DNA of 64,000 bases. Source: Alkalicoccobacillus murimartini. Its GTDB lineage: Bacteria; Bacillota; Bacilli; Bacillales; Bacillaceae_D. Location of the stretch: NCBI RefSeq assembly GCF_030813245.1, contig NZ_JAUSUA010000007.1, positions 82,466 to 146,465 of the forward strand, in the 5' to 3' direction. The notes below the pieces were generated by a model, which saw only the letters and a list, made by a program, of their open reading frames with translations, was not told where the DNA came from and made no database searches. Shown here piece after piece: positions 20,741 through 30,134 of the stretch. Positions within the stretch are counted from its first letter, which is position 1; every line of letters begins with the position of its first letter. The translations under genes and the position numbers were made by a program.

Positions 20741-21019
20741 CTAAAGTCTGGCTCCAATTAAAATACACACAGCTCCTGTGCCAATAAACATAAACTTCGG
20801 AATGGAGAGCTTGTCTGTTAGACCAACAAGACCAATTACAATCGATAGGATAAAAATGGTTGGGCCAATAAGAGCCAAAATACCATTTAGAAAAATCGCT
20901 TTCTCAATACTATTAAAACGTAGAATGAGCCCTGCTACTGTGATCTCAATTAAGCCCGAAAGAACTCGGAGCAATACCATGATTAGTAGCGTCCATTCCA
21001 CAGCAACAAACCATTTCAC
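20741..21019 (-). CDS. yqhV: YqhV family small membrane protein
   Basis: A 92-residue protein with three predicted membrane helices and no known function. It sits just upstream of spoIIIAA as in B. subtilis. The start is GTG at 21019, with TAGGAGGGG 5 nt upstream; the apparent N-terminal extension encodes the ribosome site itself and is not translated. Confidence 0.88.
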   Translation of the reverse strand: MKWFVAVEWTLLIMVLLRVLSGLIEITVAGLILRFNSIEKAIFLNGILALIGPTIFILSIVIGLVGLTDKLSIPKFMFIGTGAVCILIGARL

Positions 21020-21053
21020 CTCAACCCCTCCTACCATGTCCATGTTCTCTTAC

Positions 21054-21080
21054 ATCGTATGAGCAGAAGGACGAGTTCAG
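21054..21080 (-). promoter_or_regulatory. Possible sigma-E promoter of the yqhV-spoIIIA operon
   Basis: On the minus strand CATACGAT (21054-21061) is close to the sigma-E -10 consensus CATACAMT. The matching -35 is poor. The location, 34 nt before the yqhV start, fits a mother-cell promoter for spoIIIA. Confidence 0.35.
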
Positions 21081-21219
21081 AACAAGGAACAATACAAACT
21101 TAGCCTAAGCATGACCAACCCTTCTTTTCATCCACGTCTTTTGCTATACTAAAAAACAGTTCGATTCAGTTCGAGATTCGAGATCGTTATCCTATAGATA
21201 TAGAGAGTAGTGGACACAT

Positions 21220-21738
21220 ATGAGACCTAGTAGTAAAAACATTATTTTGATTGGTTTTATGGGAGTGGGGAAAACAACCATTGGCAAGGAATTAGCACGC
21301 CTTTTGCAACGTGAATTTGTTGATCTAGATCAAGCCATTGAAGCTGATGCAAACCAAACCGTGCTTGAAATTTTCCAAAATGAAGGGGAAGAGGCATTTC
21401 GTAAAAGGGAAAACACAAAATTTATGGAGTTGTTTGAAAGCGATAATCGGATCATCTCTTTTGGTGGCGGTGCTTTTCTTCAATCCGATATTCAAAAAGT
21501 AAGTCTCGAGGACGGAATCGTTGTATTTCTAGATATCTCGTTTCCTTTATGGCTAAAACGCCTTCCTTCTTTGATTGCAGACCGTCCTGTTCTCCAAAAT
21601 AAAAATCACGAAGAAATTCGTACGCTTTTTGTTTCGAGACGAGAGGTCTACCTTAAAGGTCATCATACGCTAAATACCGATCATATGAGCCCCATTCAAA
21701 TTGCTGATAACATCGCAAAAACCATCCTACAAGCGTAA
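21220..21738 (+). CDS. aroK: Shikimate kinase
   Basis: Phosphorylates shikimate in aromatic amino-acid synthesis. The 172-residue P-loop kinase has Walker A GFMGVGKTTIGKELA, shikimate-binding FVDLDQAIE and ISFGGGAF, and the lid Arg in IADRPVLQ. It is on the plus strand, divergent from yqhV and convergent with aroD, so two shikimate-pathway genes face each other. Confidence 0.94.
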   Translation: MRPSSKNIILIGFMGVGKTTIGKELARLLQREFVDLDQAIEADANQTVLEIFQNEGEEAFRKRENTKFMELFESDNRIISFGGGAFLQSDIQKVSLEDGIVVFLDISFPLWLKRLPSLIADRPVLQNKNHEEIRTLFVSRREVYLKGHHTLNTDHMSPIQIADNIAKTILQA

Positions 21739-21760
21739 AGCTAGCAGGATGGTTTTTGTT
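21718..21760. terminator. Bidirectional terminator between aroK and aroD
   Basis: AAACCATCCT/AGGATGGTTT inverted repeat followed by TTTT; on the opposite strand the A-run serves aroD. Confidence 0.8.
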
Positions 21761-22527
21761 TAGTTTTGCGTATATTTTTGAATGTTCTTTATCGATTCAA
21801 TGGGAATTTGCCCTGGAGCTGAAGCCTGATGCCCAACGGCAAACGTCATGACGGATCCGAATTGATCGCCAATGATTCTTGTTGATACACCAAGCTTGCC
21901 CATCGCCATCGTAATAACAGGAACAGATAAGCTCATCGCTGCTTCCTGTGTCATTTCAAGCAAAGACAGGACATCCTGTTCTGAATGTGGCATAACAGCA
22001 AGCTTGACCAAGTCTGCCCCTACGGCTTCATTTGCTTTGAGAATCTGTAATAATTCTTCTTTGCTTGGCGTTTTTTCAAAATCATGCTTTGAAATGATAA
22101 TCTTCACACCATAACGATTCGCTTTCTCAATAAGCTGTGTATGAGAAGTAAATCCAGCAGATTGTTCAATATCCAGCATATCAATTGAGCCTGATGAAAT
22201 GAGCGCATCCAGAAGCGTCTCCTGTTGAGCTTTTGATAAAGTTGTTGATTGCCCCCCCTCCGCCATCGAGCGAATGGTGAACAATAACACCGTATTACCA
22301 ATGACTGATCGCAGCGCATCAGCGGCCTCCAGAACCTCATTGACATCCTCTAAGGATTCAAAATAATCAGCTCGCCATTCTAAAACATCAGGATCTTTCG
22401 ATAAAACAAGTTTTGCTTCTTCAATTAACTGTGTACTATTTATCCCTATTAGTGGTGAACAAATGGCTGCGCGATGAGTTGCCCCGAAGGTCACTTCGCG
22501 GACACACACCTCTTTGTTGTTAGACAT
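21760..22527 (-). CDS. aroD: 3-Dehydroquinate dehydratase, type I
   Basis: Converts 3-dehydroquinate to 3-dehydroshikimate through a Schiff base. The 255-residue type I enzyme has the VLEWRADYFE substrate motif, and the region IIISKHDFEKTPS and VKLAVMPHS with the Schiff-base Lys. In B. subtilis this chromosomal slot holds yqhS, an unrelated type II dehydroquinase, so the same reaction is kept here by a non-homologous enzyme. Confidence 0.95.
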   Translation of the reverse strand: MSNNKEVCVREVTFGATHRAAICSPLIGINSTQLIEEAKLVLSKDPDVLEWRADYFESLEDVNEVLEAADALRSVIGNTVLLFTIRSMAEGGQSTTLSKAQQETLLDALISSGSIDMLDIEQSAGFTSHTQLIEKANRYGVKIIISKHDFEKTPSKEELLQILKANEAVGADLVKLAVMPHSEQDVLSLLEMTQEAAMSLSVPVITMAMGKLGVSTRIIGDQFGSVMTFAVGHQASAPGQIPIESIKNIQKYTQN

Positions 22528-22555
22528 ATGAACCTCCTTGCTATTTCATTAGAAA

Positions 22556-22588
22556 AATATCCAGAACAACAAGTGTTCTGGATAACTT
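22556..22588 (-). terminator. Terminator between efp and aroD
   Basis: Perfect 11-bp stem TATCCAGAACA/TGTTCTGGATA with a 4-nt loop, followed by TTTTT on the minus strand. Confidence 0.9.
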
Positions 22589-22595
22589 TTACTAC

Positions 22596-23153
22596 TTAAG
22601 CTCTAGACATATATGAGCTGTTGCGCGTATCAATTAGAAGACGATCTCCTTGATTCACAAAAAACGGAACTTGAACTGTTAGGCCTGTCTCAAGCGTTGC
22701 TGGTTTTGTACCACCTGACGCTGTGTCTCCCTTAATCCCTGGCTCTGTTTCAACTACTTCAAGTTCAACTGTGTTAGGCACTTCTACACCTAAAGTCTCA
22801 GCTTGATAGCTAATCACTTGAACTTCCATGTTTTCCTTCAAGAATTTCAATTCATACTCAAGCTGATTAGATTGAAGCTCAAGCTGTTCATATGATTCTG
22901 TGTCCATAAACGTGTGCGTATCACCGCTTGCATATAGATACTGCATACGTCTGTTTTCAATGTGAGCTCTTCCAACCTTCTCACCAGCACGAAACGTTTT
23001 CTCTTGAATGTTTCCGTTACGAAGATTGCGAAGCTTTGAACGAACAAATGCAGCACCTTTACCTGGTTTCACGTGTTGAAAATCCATAACCTGCCAAATG
23101 CCATTATCCACTTCAATTGTTAATCCGGTTTTAAAATCATTTACTGAAATCAT
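22596..23153 (-). CDS. efp: Translation elongation factor P
   Basis: Rescues ribosomes stalled at polyproline. The 185-residue protein has the KOW-like N domain ([18 protein letters not shown]) and two OB domains. The modified-loop position reads KPGKGAAF, with the Lys used by Bacillus EF-P. I chose the ATG at 23153, after GGAGG; the longer upstream frame lacks a ribosome site. Confidence 0.97.
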   Translation of the reverse strand: MISVNDFKTGLTIEVDNGIWQVMDFQHVKPGKGAAFVRSKLRNLRNGNIQEKTFRAGEKVGRAHIENRRMQYLYASGDTHTFMDTESYEQLELQSNQLEYELKFLKENMEVQVISYQAETLGVEVPNTVELEVVETEPGIKGDTASGGTKPATLETGLTVQVPFFVNQGDRLLIDTRNSSYMSRA

Positions 23154-23238
23154 ATTAATATTCCTCCGTATTCCCTGCATAATTTGCGGGATGGTTCCCA
23201 CCCAATACTATACCACAGCTTGATACCAAGGTGGTTAC

Positions 23239-24309
23239 CTATTCACCTACGTGGATCAGCTCTTTTGGAGAGGATGTAAACGAACGGTTCCCCTCAGCTG
23301 TAATTAAAATATCATCTTCTATTCTAGTTCCACCAACACCATGTACATAGATACCAGGCTCAACGGTAACGATCATCCCAGGTTCAAGTACAGTATTTGA
23401 TTTAAACGATAGCGACGGAGCTTCATGAACTTCCATGCCTAAGCCGTGACCCGTTGAATGGCCAAAGTTTTCTCCATACCCTTTTTCTTTAATGTAGTCA
23501 CGAGTAAGAGCATCTGCTTCTTTTCCTGTGATACCCGCTTTTATTCCATTCATTCCTCTTAACTGGGCTTCAAGCACTGTATGATAAATAGTATTCAACT
23601 CATCATTAATTTGACCGACTGCCAACGTACGAGTGATATCTGAGCAATACCCATTCAGATACGCACCATAATCAAGTGTGACCAACTCCCCTGATTCAAT
23701 CAACTTACCACTCGCAACGCCATGTGGTAAGGCTGAGCGAAAACCTGATGCAACAATTGTATCAAAAGAAGAACTTTGTGCTCCCTGCTTGCGCATAAAG
23801 AACTCAAGCTCATTAGATACTTCAAGCTCCGTTAAACCAGGACGGATAAACGATGTAATATGCTTAAAGGCTGCATCTGCAATATCAGCCGCATTCTGAA
23901 TGAGTTGAATTTCACCGGCATCCTTAATCACTCGTACACCTTCAACCAACCCACTAACTGGAACTAGTTGGCCATTTTCAATCGAAGTTTGTAATTGTTG
24001 AAATTGCTCATATGTAACATGACTTTGTTCAAACCCTAGTTTTTTGATTTTCAGCTTCTCTGCTTGCTTTCCAATTTCCTCAATAATTGCTGCTTTATGC
24101 TGTACAATTGAAAAGTCTTTGACCTGCTCCTTGGCCTGTTCAACATACCTAAAATCCGTTATAAATACGGCCTCTGTTTCAGTAAGTAAGACCACGCCTG
24201 CACTTCCAGTAAAACCAGTGATATAACGACGATTGTGTGGACTCATAATTAAAAGACCATCTACTGCGTGTTCCTTAAATTGACCTCGAATGGCTTCTAT
24301 TCTACTCAA
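23239..24309 (-). CDS. yqhT: Xaa-Pro aminopeptidase family protein YqhT
   Basis: M24 metallopeptidase that cleaves Xaa-Pro peptides. The N-terminal creatinase-like domain includes GLLIMSPHNRRYITGFTGSAG. The C-terminal pita-bread domain has metal ligands in LDYGAYLNGYCSDITRT, STGHGLGMEVHEAP, VTVEPGIY and GGTRIEDD. I place the start at TTG 24309 (MSRIEAIRG, 11 nt after GGAG), because the GTG four codons earlier abuts the ribosome site. Upstream of efp as in B. subtilis. Confidence 0.92.
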   Translation of the reverse strand: MSRIEAIRGQFKEHAVDGLLIMSPHNRRYITGFTGSAGVVLLTETEAVFITDFRYVEQAKEQVKDFSIVQHKAAIIEEIGKQAEKLKIKKLGFEQSHVTYEQFQQLQTSIENGQLVPVSGLVEGVRVIKDAGEIQLIQNAADIADAAFKHITSFIRPGLTELEVSNELEFFMRKQGAQSSSFDTIVASGFRSALPHGVASGKLIESGELVTLDYGAYLNGYCSDITRTLAVGQINDELNTIYHTVLEAQLRGMNGIKAGITGKEADALTRDYIKEKGYGENFGHSTGHGLGMEVHEAPSLSFKSNTVLEPGMIVTVEPGIYVHGVGGTRIEDDILITAEGNRSFTSSPKELIHVGE

Positions 24310-24417
24310 TGTTACGCTCACTCCTTTTATGATGTGACTAACCTAGACTTTGTTTTCACCTATCCTAGTTTACCACACCCTATGTAAGGAGCGAAGCCAC
24401 ATGTTTGATAGGGCTTC

Positions 24418-24909
24418 CTAGACTGTTTCTTGTTGATTCTGCTGTTGATACTCATAAGAGATAGAGTATCCAACAAAAAGACCATATAGGAGGAAAAGAC
24501 ATAGCGATGTGATAATAGAATTGAGATCAAGATTTTGTACCGCTTTTAGTCCTGGAATAAACGGATTAAAAATATAAAAAACCAACACCCATAATAGGGC
24601 TCCAAATCCAACACCCGCCCACATCGACTGAAGCTTTTGGAATAACCACTTATAAATAAAAGCAATGAAGATAGACAAGAGAGAGATGGCAACTACTCCA
24701 ACTACTTGACCAGTGTAGGTAACTTTCCAAGCCCCTAGAGCCCATGGCATTAATATTAATGCCGGTCCAAAGTGCATAAAATTAAAAAAATACCCAAACA
24801 ATGCAACTAGAGACCATATAAGTCCTCCAAAAAAACCAATAAGAATGACCTTCGTATGAAATCGCATTGGTTTTTCGGTTTGATTTTGTTCAAATGGCTG
24901 ATTATCCAT
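24418..24909 (-). CDS. yqhR: YqhR family membrane protein
   Basis: A 163-residue conserved membrane protein with about four transmembrane helices and no known function. It sits between yqhT and the divergent yqhQ as in other Bacillus. Start ATG after GAGGTGA. Confidence 0.88.
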   Translation of the reverse strand: MDNQPFEQNQTEKPMRFHTKVILIGFFGGLIWSLVALFGYFFNFMHFGPALILMPWALGAWKVTYTGQVVGVVAISLLSIFIAFIYKWLFQKLQSMWAGVGFGALLWVLVFYIFNPFIPGLKAVQNLDLNSIITSLCLFLLYGLFVGYSISYEYQQQNQQETV

Positions 24910-24963
24910 CTATCTATCACCTCGGTTTAGTATAGCCCTGTGACATAGAATTTCATTCAAACA

Positions 24964-25024
24964 AGTTGACAAAGGATTTGTCATGGAGGAATTTCTTTGT
25001 TTCATGTAGAATAATAAGTATAAA
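24964..25024. promoter_or_regulatory. yqhR/yqhQ divergent promoter region with a TGACAAA palindrome
   Basis: The sequence shows TGACAAA-GGA-TTTGTCA (about 24965-24981) overlapping a TTGACA hexamer. Further on, TTGTTT and TATAAA are spaced by 16 nt on the plus strand ahead of yqhQ. The hexamers are a plausible promoter; the palindrome could be an operator, but none is known here. Confidence 0.35.
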
Positions 25025-25051
25025 GTAGAATGAAGAATAGGTTGGTGTAAT

Positions 25052-25996
25052 ATGGAAAGATCAACAAAACCAGTATATGGCGGCCAAGCCATTGTAGAAG
25101 GTGTTATGTTCGGTGGAAAGCATACAACTGTCTCTACGATTAGAAGAAAAGACGGTAGCCTAGAGTCATTTGAGGTTAAGCGCCAATCACCGGTTTGGAT
25201 ATCAAAAGCAAAAAAAATTCCTTTTATCCGAGGCATTGCTGGAATTGTTGAAGCAAGTATAAATGGTTCTAAGCATTTGAACTTCTCTAGCGATCGGTAT
25301 GATGTTGATCCTGCAGATGATGAATCAATAGAACCAGAAGAGAAATCATCTAAATTAAATTTGATTCTTGGTGTGGCAGCAGTAGCTGTTCTGTCATTTA
25401 TCTTTAGTAAGCTAATCTTCACGTTAGTGCCAACCTTTATTGCAAATCTGTTCACACCTATTTTTCCAGGTCACGTGGCACAGAATCTGTTGGAAGGCGG
25501 ATTTAAGCTTATACTATTACTTGGCTATATCTATATCTTGTCATTTACACCTTTAATACGAAAAGTATTTCAATATCATGGGGCTGAACACAAAGTCATT
25601 AATACATTTGAGGCTGGCCTTCCTCTAACTGTCCGCAATGTTCAATCTCAATCCAGATTACACTATCGTTGCGGGAGTAGCTTCATCTTATTTACCGTCA
25701 TTGTTGGTGTAGGAATCTATCTCTTTATTCCATTTGATTCATTAATGGAACGTATTCTGCAACGTATTATCTTAATTCCAGTTGTTCTTGGAGTATCTTT
25801 TGAAGTACTACAATTAACGAATCGACTACGAGACATACCTGTCCTAAAATGGCTTGGCTATCCAGGATTAGCCTTACAGCTTCTTACAACAAAAGAACCA
25901 AATGATACGCAAACAGAGGTCGCCATTGCCTCATTTGAAGAAATGTTAACAAGGGAACAGTCCTATACAACCCCTGCTAAAGCAGACATCGTTTAG
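25052..25996 (+). CDS. yqhQ: YqhQ family DUF1385 membrane protein
   Basis: The 314-residue conserved integral membrane protein has the DUF1385 features YGGQAIVEGVMF(GG) near the N-terminus, FQYHGAEHKVINTFEAG, RCGSSF and several membrane helices. Function unknown. Start ATG behind AGGTTGGTG. Followed by yqhP. Confidence 0.92.
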   Translation: MERSTKPVYGGQAIVEGVMFGGKHTTVSTIRRKDGSLESFEVKRQSPVWISKAKKIPFIRGIAGIVEASINGSKHLNFSSDRYDVDPADDESIEPEEKSSKLNLILGVAAVAVLSFIFSKLIFTLVPTFIANLFTPIFPGHVAQNLLEGGFKLILLLGYIYILSFTPLIRKVFQYHGAEHKVINTFEAGLPLTVRNVQSQSRLHYRCGSSFILFTVIVGVGIYLFIPFDSLMERILQRIILIPVVLGVSFEVLQLTNRLRDIPVLKWLGYPGLALQLLTTKEPNDTQTEVAIASFEEMLTREQSYTTPAKADIV

Positions 25997-26023
25997 GTTT
26001 ATGACATCTTGGAGGTGAATAGA

Positions 26024-26446
26024 ATGCGTCGATTCTTTCAGATTGCCTTTCCAACTCTTATTATCTTGGCCTTAATAGGATTTATTACCTCAATTATTAA
26101 TGATCCGTTGCAGGTCCTGAGATCCATCTTAATTTTTGCAGGAATTGCTGCCGCTATTTTCTTTATATACCGTTTCTATATGTCTAGAAAATACGGGGTT
26201 CCCATCTTTCATTCTAATGAAGGTCCAACACGGGCCCAACTAAAGAAAGCAAAAAGAACTAGTACTGTAAGGTCAGCCGGACCTGTAAATCACAGCAAGT
26301 TAAAGCCAGCAACAACCAAACAAATGAAACGAAATCAAAAGCCATTCAAAAAAGTTGCTTCCAGACGCTCCGGACCACAGTTAACGGTCATTGAAGGCAA
26401 AAAAAATAAATTCAAATCAAAAAAGAAGAATCGCGCCTCCTTTTGA
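26024..26446 (+). CDS. yqhP: YqhP family small basic membrane protein
   Basis: A 140-residue protein with two N-terminal membrane helices and a long Lys/Arg-rich C-terminal tail. The ATG at 26024 follows GGAGGTG. Conserved neighbour of yqhQ; function unknown. Confidence 0.85.
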   Translation: MRRFFQIAFPTLIILALIGFITSIINDPLQVLRSILIFAGIAAAIFFIYRFYMSRKYGVPIFHSNEGPTRAQLKKAKRTSTVRSAGPVNHSKLKPATTKQMKRNQKPFKKVASRRSGPQLTVIEGKKNKFKSKKKNRASF

Positions 26447-26467
26447 GTGTGCGGTTCTTCTTTTTTT
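26421..26467. terminator. Bidirectional terminator between yqhP and yqhO
   Basis: AAGAAGAATCGC/GCGGTTCTTCTT stem overlapping the end of yqhP, flanked by A- and T-runs. Confidence 0.75.
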
Positions 26468-26486
26468 ACCTGGACCACTCAACTTG

Positions 26487-27377
26487 CTAATACGTCCATC
26501 GTCCAAGAAATTTATTCGTTTTGGATTCTCCTAAGGTAATGAGTTCTTGCTTTTCAATCGTAGTTAGATTAAAGTCTGTCGCCTTAATATCTGTTACCGG
26601 AATAAAAATAACATTGCGCGCATCTTCGTCTTCAATGTGGCGCGTATCATGGGCAGATGTCATGGTATCAAAAACAGCCTTATAGAGATCGATCGCATTT
26701 TTTATTTTATGAGGCGGTCGCTCATCAATTTTAGGTGTCAGCTGCATTCCTATGACGGGTCGTCTCCACGTATTCTTTTCACCATCACGGAACAGCCATA
26801 TCGGAAAATTACTTAACAGCCCTCCATCAACGATATATGAAAAATGACCTGAACGATCATAAAGCTTTACGGGTTCAAAAAAATAAGGGATGCTGCAACT
26901 CATTCGAATCGCTTTTGCCACTGAGAAGGACTCTGCGCGTATACCATACTTATCCAGATCATCAGGAAGAACAACCATTTGGCCTTTTGACAGATCTGAA
27001 ACCACTACTCGTAACGATTGTGCTGGTAAGTCGCCAAATGTCACAATGCCTTTCGCCTTCAGCAGCTCGCGAATCCAACTTTCTAGCGCGTCCCCTTTGT
27101 ACAAACCCAATTTAAAATAAACTTGTAGCCACTTTATAACGGTTAAAGGCAAATAAGATAAACGCTCGTCCTTAAATGATTCGATATGAATATCATTAAG
27201 AATGTCCATCATTTCAGAGCTTGTATAACCTGCTTTAAGCAAGGCTGCTACGATTGATCCGGCACTAGTACCTGCCACACGCTCAAACTCATATCCTCTT
27301 TTTTCTAATACACCCAATGAGCCTAGAAAGGCAAATGCTTTAACGCCTCCTCCAGCAAAAACCGCATCTATTTTCAC
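26487..27377 (-). CDS. yqhO: Patatin-like phospholipase YqhO
   Basis: Lipid acyl hydrolase. Patatin fold with oxyanion-hole AGGGVKAFAFLG, nucleophile GTSAG (about residue 38) and catalytic Asp in the DGG motif (VDGGLLSNFP). 296 residues. The start is taken as GTG at 27377, 8 nt after GGAGG; the ATG two codons earlier is too close to the ribosome site. Confidence 0.92.
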   Translation of the reverse strand: MKIDAVFAGGGVKAFAFLGSLGVLEKRGYEFERVAGTSAGSIVAALLKAGYTSSEMMDILNDIHIESFKDERLSYLPLTVIKWLQVYFKLGLYKGDALESWIRELLKAKGIVTFGDLPAQSLRVVVSDLSKGQMVVLPDDLDKYGIRAESFSVAKAIRMSCSIPYFFEPVKLYDRSGHFSYIVDGGLLSNFPIWLFRDGEKNTWRRPVIGMQLTPKIDERPPHKIKNAIDLYKAVFDTMTSAHDTRHIEDEDARNVIFIPVTDIKATDFNLTTIEKQELITLGESKTNKFLGRWTY

Positions 27378-27440
27378 GAACATCTCCTCCTACAGCCATT
27401 TTATGTGGAGGGAGTAAGGCATATGTATTTTAAGGCATCA

Positions 27441-27471
27441 AAAAAACGCCCCTATCTAAAAGGAGCGTCCA
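27441..27471 (-). terminator. Terminator after mntR
   Basis: ACGCTCC/GGGGCGT stem (one G-U pair) followed by TTTTTT on the minus strand. Confidence 0.75.
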
Positions 27472-27486
27472 TTTGGAAGTTGATGC

Positions 27487-27918
27487 TTATTCTTGATTAG
27501 CTTCTTCATTTTTCTTTTGAACATTACGCAATCCATCTATTCGTTTTTGCTCCTCATTGAAAAACTGAACGACATCGCCAATACGATCAATCGCATCCCA
27601 GCTCAGATGATGTTCAATTCCTTCAACGTCTTGATAAATATGTTCTTTATCCACACCAATAATGGTCATAAATTCTTCCAGCAACTCATGACGGTATACA
27701 AGTCGTTTACCAATCTTGTTTCCTTTTGCTGTTAGAATTAATCCTCTGTATCGCTCATAGATAAGATACTCACTTTTATCAAGCTTTTGGACCATTTTTG
27801 TGACGGATGAGGGATGCACCTCGAGCGCCTCAGCAATATCCGATACTCGGGCATAGCCTTTCTCTTCGATTAACATATAGATCCGCTCCAGGTAATCTTC
27901 CATGCTTGGTGTAGGCAT
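27487..27918 (-). CDS. mntR: Manganese-dependent transcription regulator MntR
   Basis: DtxR-family repressor of manganese uptake and activator of efflux. The 143-residue protein has an N-terminal winged helix and a dimerisation domain. All the metal ligands described for B. subtilis MntR are present at the same positions: D8, E11, H77, E99, E102 and H103. Start ATG after GGAGGGG. Confidence 0.96.
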   Translation of the reverse strand: MPTPSMEDYLERIYMLIEEKGYARVSDIAEALEVHPSSVTKMVQKLDKSEYLIYERYRGLILTAKGNKIGKRLVYRHELLEEFMTIIGVDKEHIYQDVEGIEHHLSWDAIDRIGDVVQFFNEEQKRIDGLRNVQKKNEEANQE

Positions 27919-28054
27919 AGGGTCCCCTCCAATTTATCAACGAACAGGCACACAGTTGTGCATCCGTACTTTAAGTAAAATACCACCATCTATTTTACTA
28001 CAACTGCAGGCAAATAGACACCCTAAACCAAGTATTCGTCGAAAAAACGAAGAT

Positions 28055-29080
28055 TTACGTAAAGTACTCTAATTTAGCTTCAGGAAAATACTTATCAATA
28101 TAAGACTGTATCGTCTCTTTTAGTTGTCCAGCCTCATCATCTTTGTATACGTACTTTCCTCGTCCATAACGGCCCCATTTGTACTTTCTCTCATCTTCAT
28201 TCATCTCGAGCTTTGTCTTTGGATATCGTTTCTCAATAATACGCTTCGCTGTTTTGGTGAACCGATGCTGAATTAATTCAAAGGTCATATCCTTTTTTGC
28301 ATACGTTGGCAATATGGACTCCAGTCGCTCAAATAGCTCTTGATATCCCTTCTCCCATCCTTCATACCACACAATGGGGGCCACGATAAATCCAATAGGA
28401 TAATCTGCTTTTGCTACTTTTTGGGCAGCTTCAAGGCGCTCAAGAAACGATGATGTACCTGGCTCAAAATGTTTAATGACATGATCTGAATTCACACTAA
28501 AACGAAAACGAGTGTTTCCATTATGTTTTGCATCTAACAAATGATCGACGTGATGATATTTAGTTACAAAACGTAAACGTCCCCATTCCGTTTGCCCAAT
28601 GTGTTCAATCGTCTTCTTTAATGAATGAGTGAGATGATCTATCCCAACAATGTCTGATGTACATGCCGCTTCAAATCGAGTCGGTTCAGGTGCTCTTTCC
28701 ATCATATATTTGTCTGCTGATTCAAAGATCTCATCCAAATTCACATAGGTTCGTATATAAGGCTTATCGCCAAGAGTCGTTTGAAGATAGCAATAATGAC
28801 AGTGACCCATACACCCTGTAGCTAATGGAATCGCATATTCGGCGGACGGTTTAGATGTATCAAACTTTAGAGTCTTACGAACCCCTACTACCAGTGTAGA
28901 TTTGGCATTACGATATTTTTGTAAATCATTTTTACCTGGAATATTTCGTACCTGATTGTGTGAGGTTGTCTCTCTTATCTCAACCCCTTCTTTTTCGAAC
29001 TTCTCTTTTAACTGTCGCCCTAACGGATATTCTAAGGCGCCCGGTTCAATGTAAACCAATTGAGGATAAAAAGCCTTCAT
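28055..29080 (-). CDS. splB: Spore photoproduct lyase
   Basis: Radical-SAM enzyme that reverses the UV-induced spore photoproduct (5-thyminyl-5,6-dihydrothymine) during germination. The 341-residue protein has the cluster motif CMGHCHYC (C90, C94, C97) and the H-atom donor Cys in AACTSD (about residue 139). The ATG at 29080 follows GGAAGTG and gives the family N-terminus. In B. subtilis splA precedes splB; no splA is seen upstream here. Confidence 0.96.
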   Translation of the reverse strand: MKAFYPQLVYIEPGALEYPLGRQLKEKFEKEGVEIRETTSHNQVRNIPGKNDLQKYRNAKSTLVVGVRKTLKFDTSKPSAEYAIPLATGCMGHCHYCYLQTTLGDKPYIRTYVNLDEIFESADKYMMERAPEPTRFEAACTSDIVGIDHLTHSLKKTIEHIGQTEWGRLRFVTKYHHVDHLLDAKHNGNTRFRFSVNSDHVIKHFEPGTSSFLERLEAAQKVAKADYPIGFIVAPIVWYEGWEKGYQELFERLESILPTYAKKDMTFELIQHRFTKTAKRIIEKRYPKTKLEMNEDERKYKWGRYGRGKYVYKDDEAGQLKETIQSYIDKYFPEAKLEYFT

Positions 29081-29261
29081 TTCTGCACTTCCTTTCGTAT
29101 CTTTAGGGTGCACATGAAACAGGCATTCACTTATGTTACATACTGGTAAATCCTCAATTAGCTTTCATCGAGTATGAAAAGCGTGTAAAATCATTGACAA
29201 TTTTTTTGGTTCATGTTCAGATTGTATGGAATTGATAAGAACGATTGTGGAGGTCAACCAA

Positions 29262-30086
29262 ATGAACTATGTATTGGACAATATGAAGATCGTGCCCGAG
29301 AATACAGCAGTAATCCAACCTAATGACCGCTCCTATCACTTTGGAGATGGCGTGTATGAGGTTGTACGAGTCTATAACCAGAAGCCTTTCCAACTAGAAG
29401 CACATTGGGAACGACTTTTTCAAAGTTCAAAAAAATTGGACATCAACCTAACCGTTTCAGCTAATGAATTAACGAATGCAACCAATGAATTACTTGAAAA
29501 AAATCAAGTGACAGATGGAGCCATTTATATTCAAGTTTCCAGAGGAGCCACTCCTCGTAACCATCTTTATTCTCGTGAGGAAACACCCATTATCACAGGG
29601 TTTACAATGAATGCACCAAAAAGCAAGCAAGAGGAAGGAATTTCTGCTTGGGTCACAGATGATATGCGCTGGTTGCGTTGTGATATCAAAACCGTTAACT
29701 TACTTGGGAATATTATGGCTAAACGAGAAGCTGCTGATGCTGATTGCTTCGAGGCGATCATGCACCGTGATGGAACAGTGACTGAGGGATCCTCCTCTAA
29801 TCTTTTTTTAGTGAATGACGGCACACTTTATACACACCCTGCAACAAACTTGATCTTAAATGGCATTACACGCCAGGTTGTGATCGATCTTGCCAATAAA
29901 GCTGGCATTCAAGTCGTTGAGGAAGCTTTTCCAAAAGATGTTCTAGACCATGCCGATGAAGCCTTCATCACAAGTACTACAAGTGAAGTAACGCCCATCG
30001 TTGAATTTAAGGGACAAGTGACTGCTACGATGCCTATTGGACCCGTAACAAAGAAGCTTCAAGCTCTATTTAAAGACTTAATTTAA
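29262..30086 (+). CDS. dat: D-amino-acid (D-alanine) transaminase
   Basis: PLP class IV aminotransferase that makes D-glutamate or D-alanine for peptidoglycan. The catalytic Lys lies in RCDIKTVNLLGN. The PLP phosphate-binding and substrate region is EGSSSNLF, and SYHFGDGVYEVVRVY is at the N-terminus. 274 residues from the ATG at 29262, 8 nt after GGAGG. Divergent from splB. Confidence 0.93.
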   Translation: MNYVLDNMKIVPENTAVIQPNDRSYHFGDGVYEVVRVYNQKPFQLEAHWERLFQSSKKLDINLTVSANELTNATNELLEKNQVTDGAIYIQVSRGATPRNHLYSREETPIITGFTMNAPKSKQEEGISAWVTDDMRWLRCDIKTVNLLGNIMAKREAADADCFEAIMHRDGTVTEGSSSNLFLVNDGTLYTHPATNLILNGITRQVVIDLANKAGIQVVEEAFPKDVLDHADEAFITSTTSEVTPIVEFKGQVTATMPIGPVTKKLQALFKDLI

Positions 30087-30089
30087 ATG

Positions 30090-30132
30090 GAAAAAGGCCG
30101 ATCACCAAAAAGTGAATCAGCCTTTTTCTTTT
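30090..30132. terminator. Bidirectional terminator after dat and the SDR gene
   Basis: AAAAAGGC..GTGA type hairpin (AAAAAGGCCGATCAC/GTGAATCAGCCTTTTT) with T-runs on both sides. Confidence 0.85.
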
Positions 30133-30134
30133 TT

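Noticed and set aside
24910..25455. 181-codon minus-strand frame opposite yqhQ
   Set aside because: It is antisense to a conserved membrane-protein gene, has no ribosome site and no recognisable protein features.
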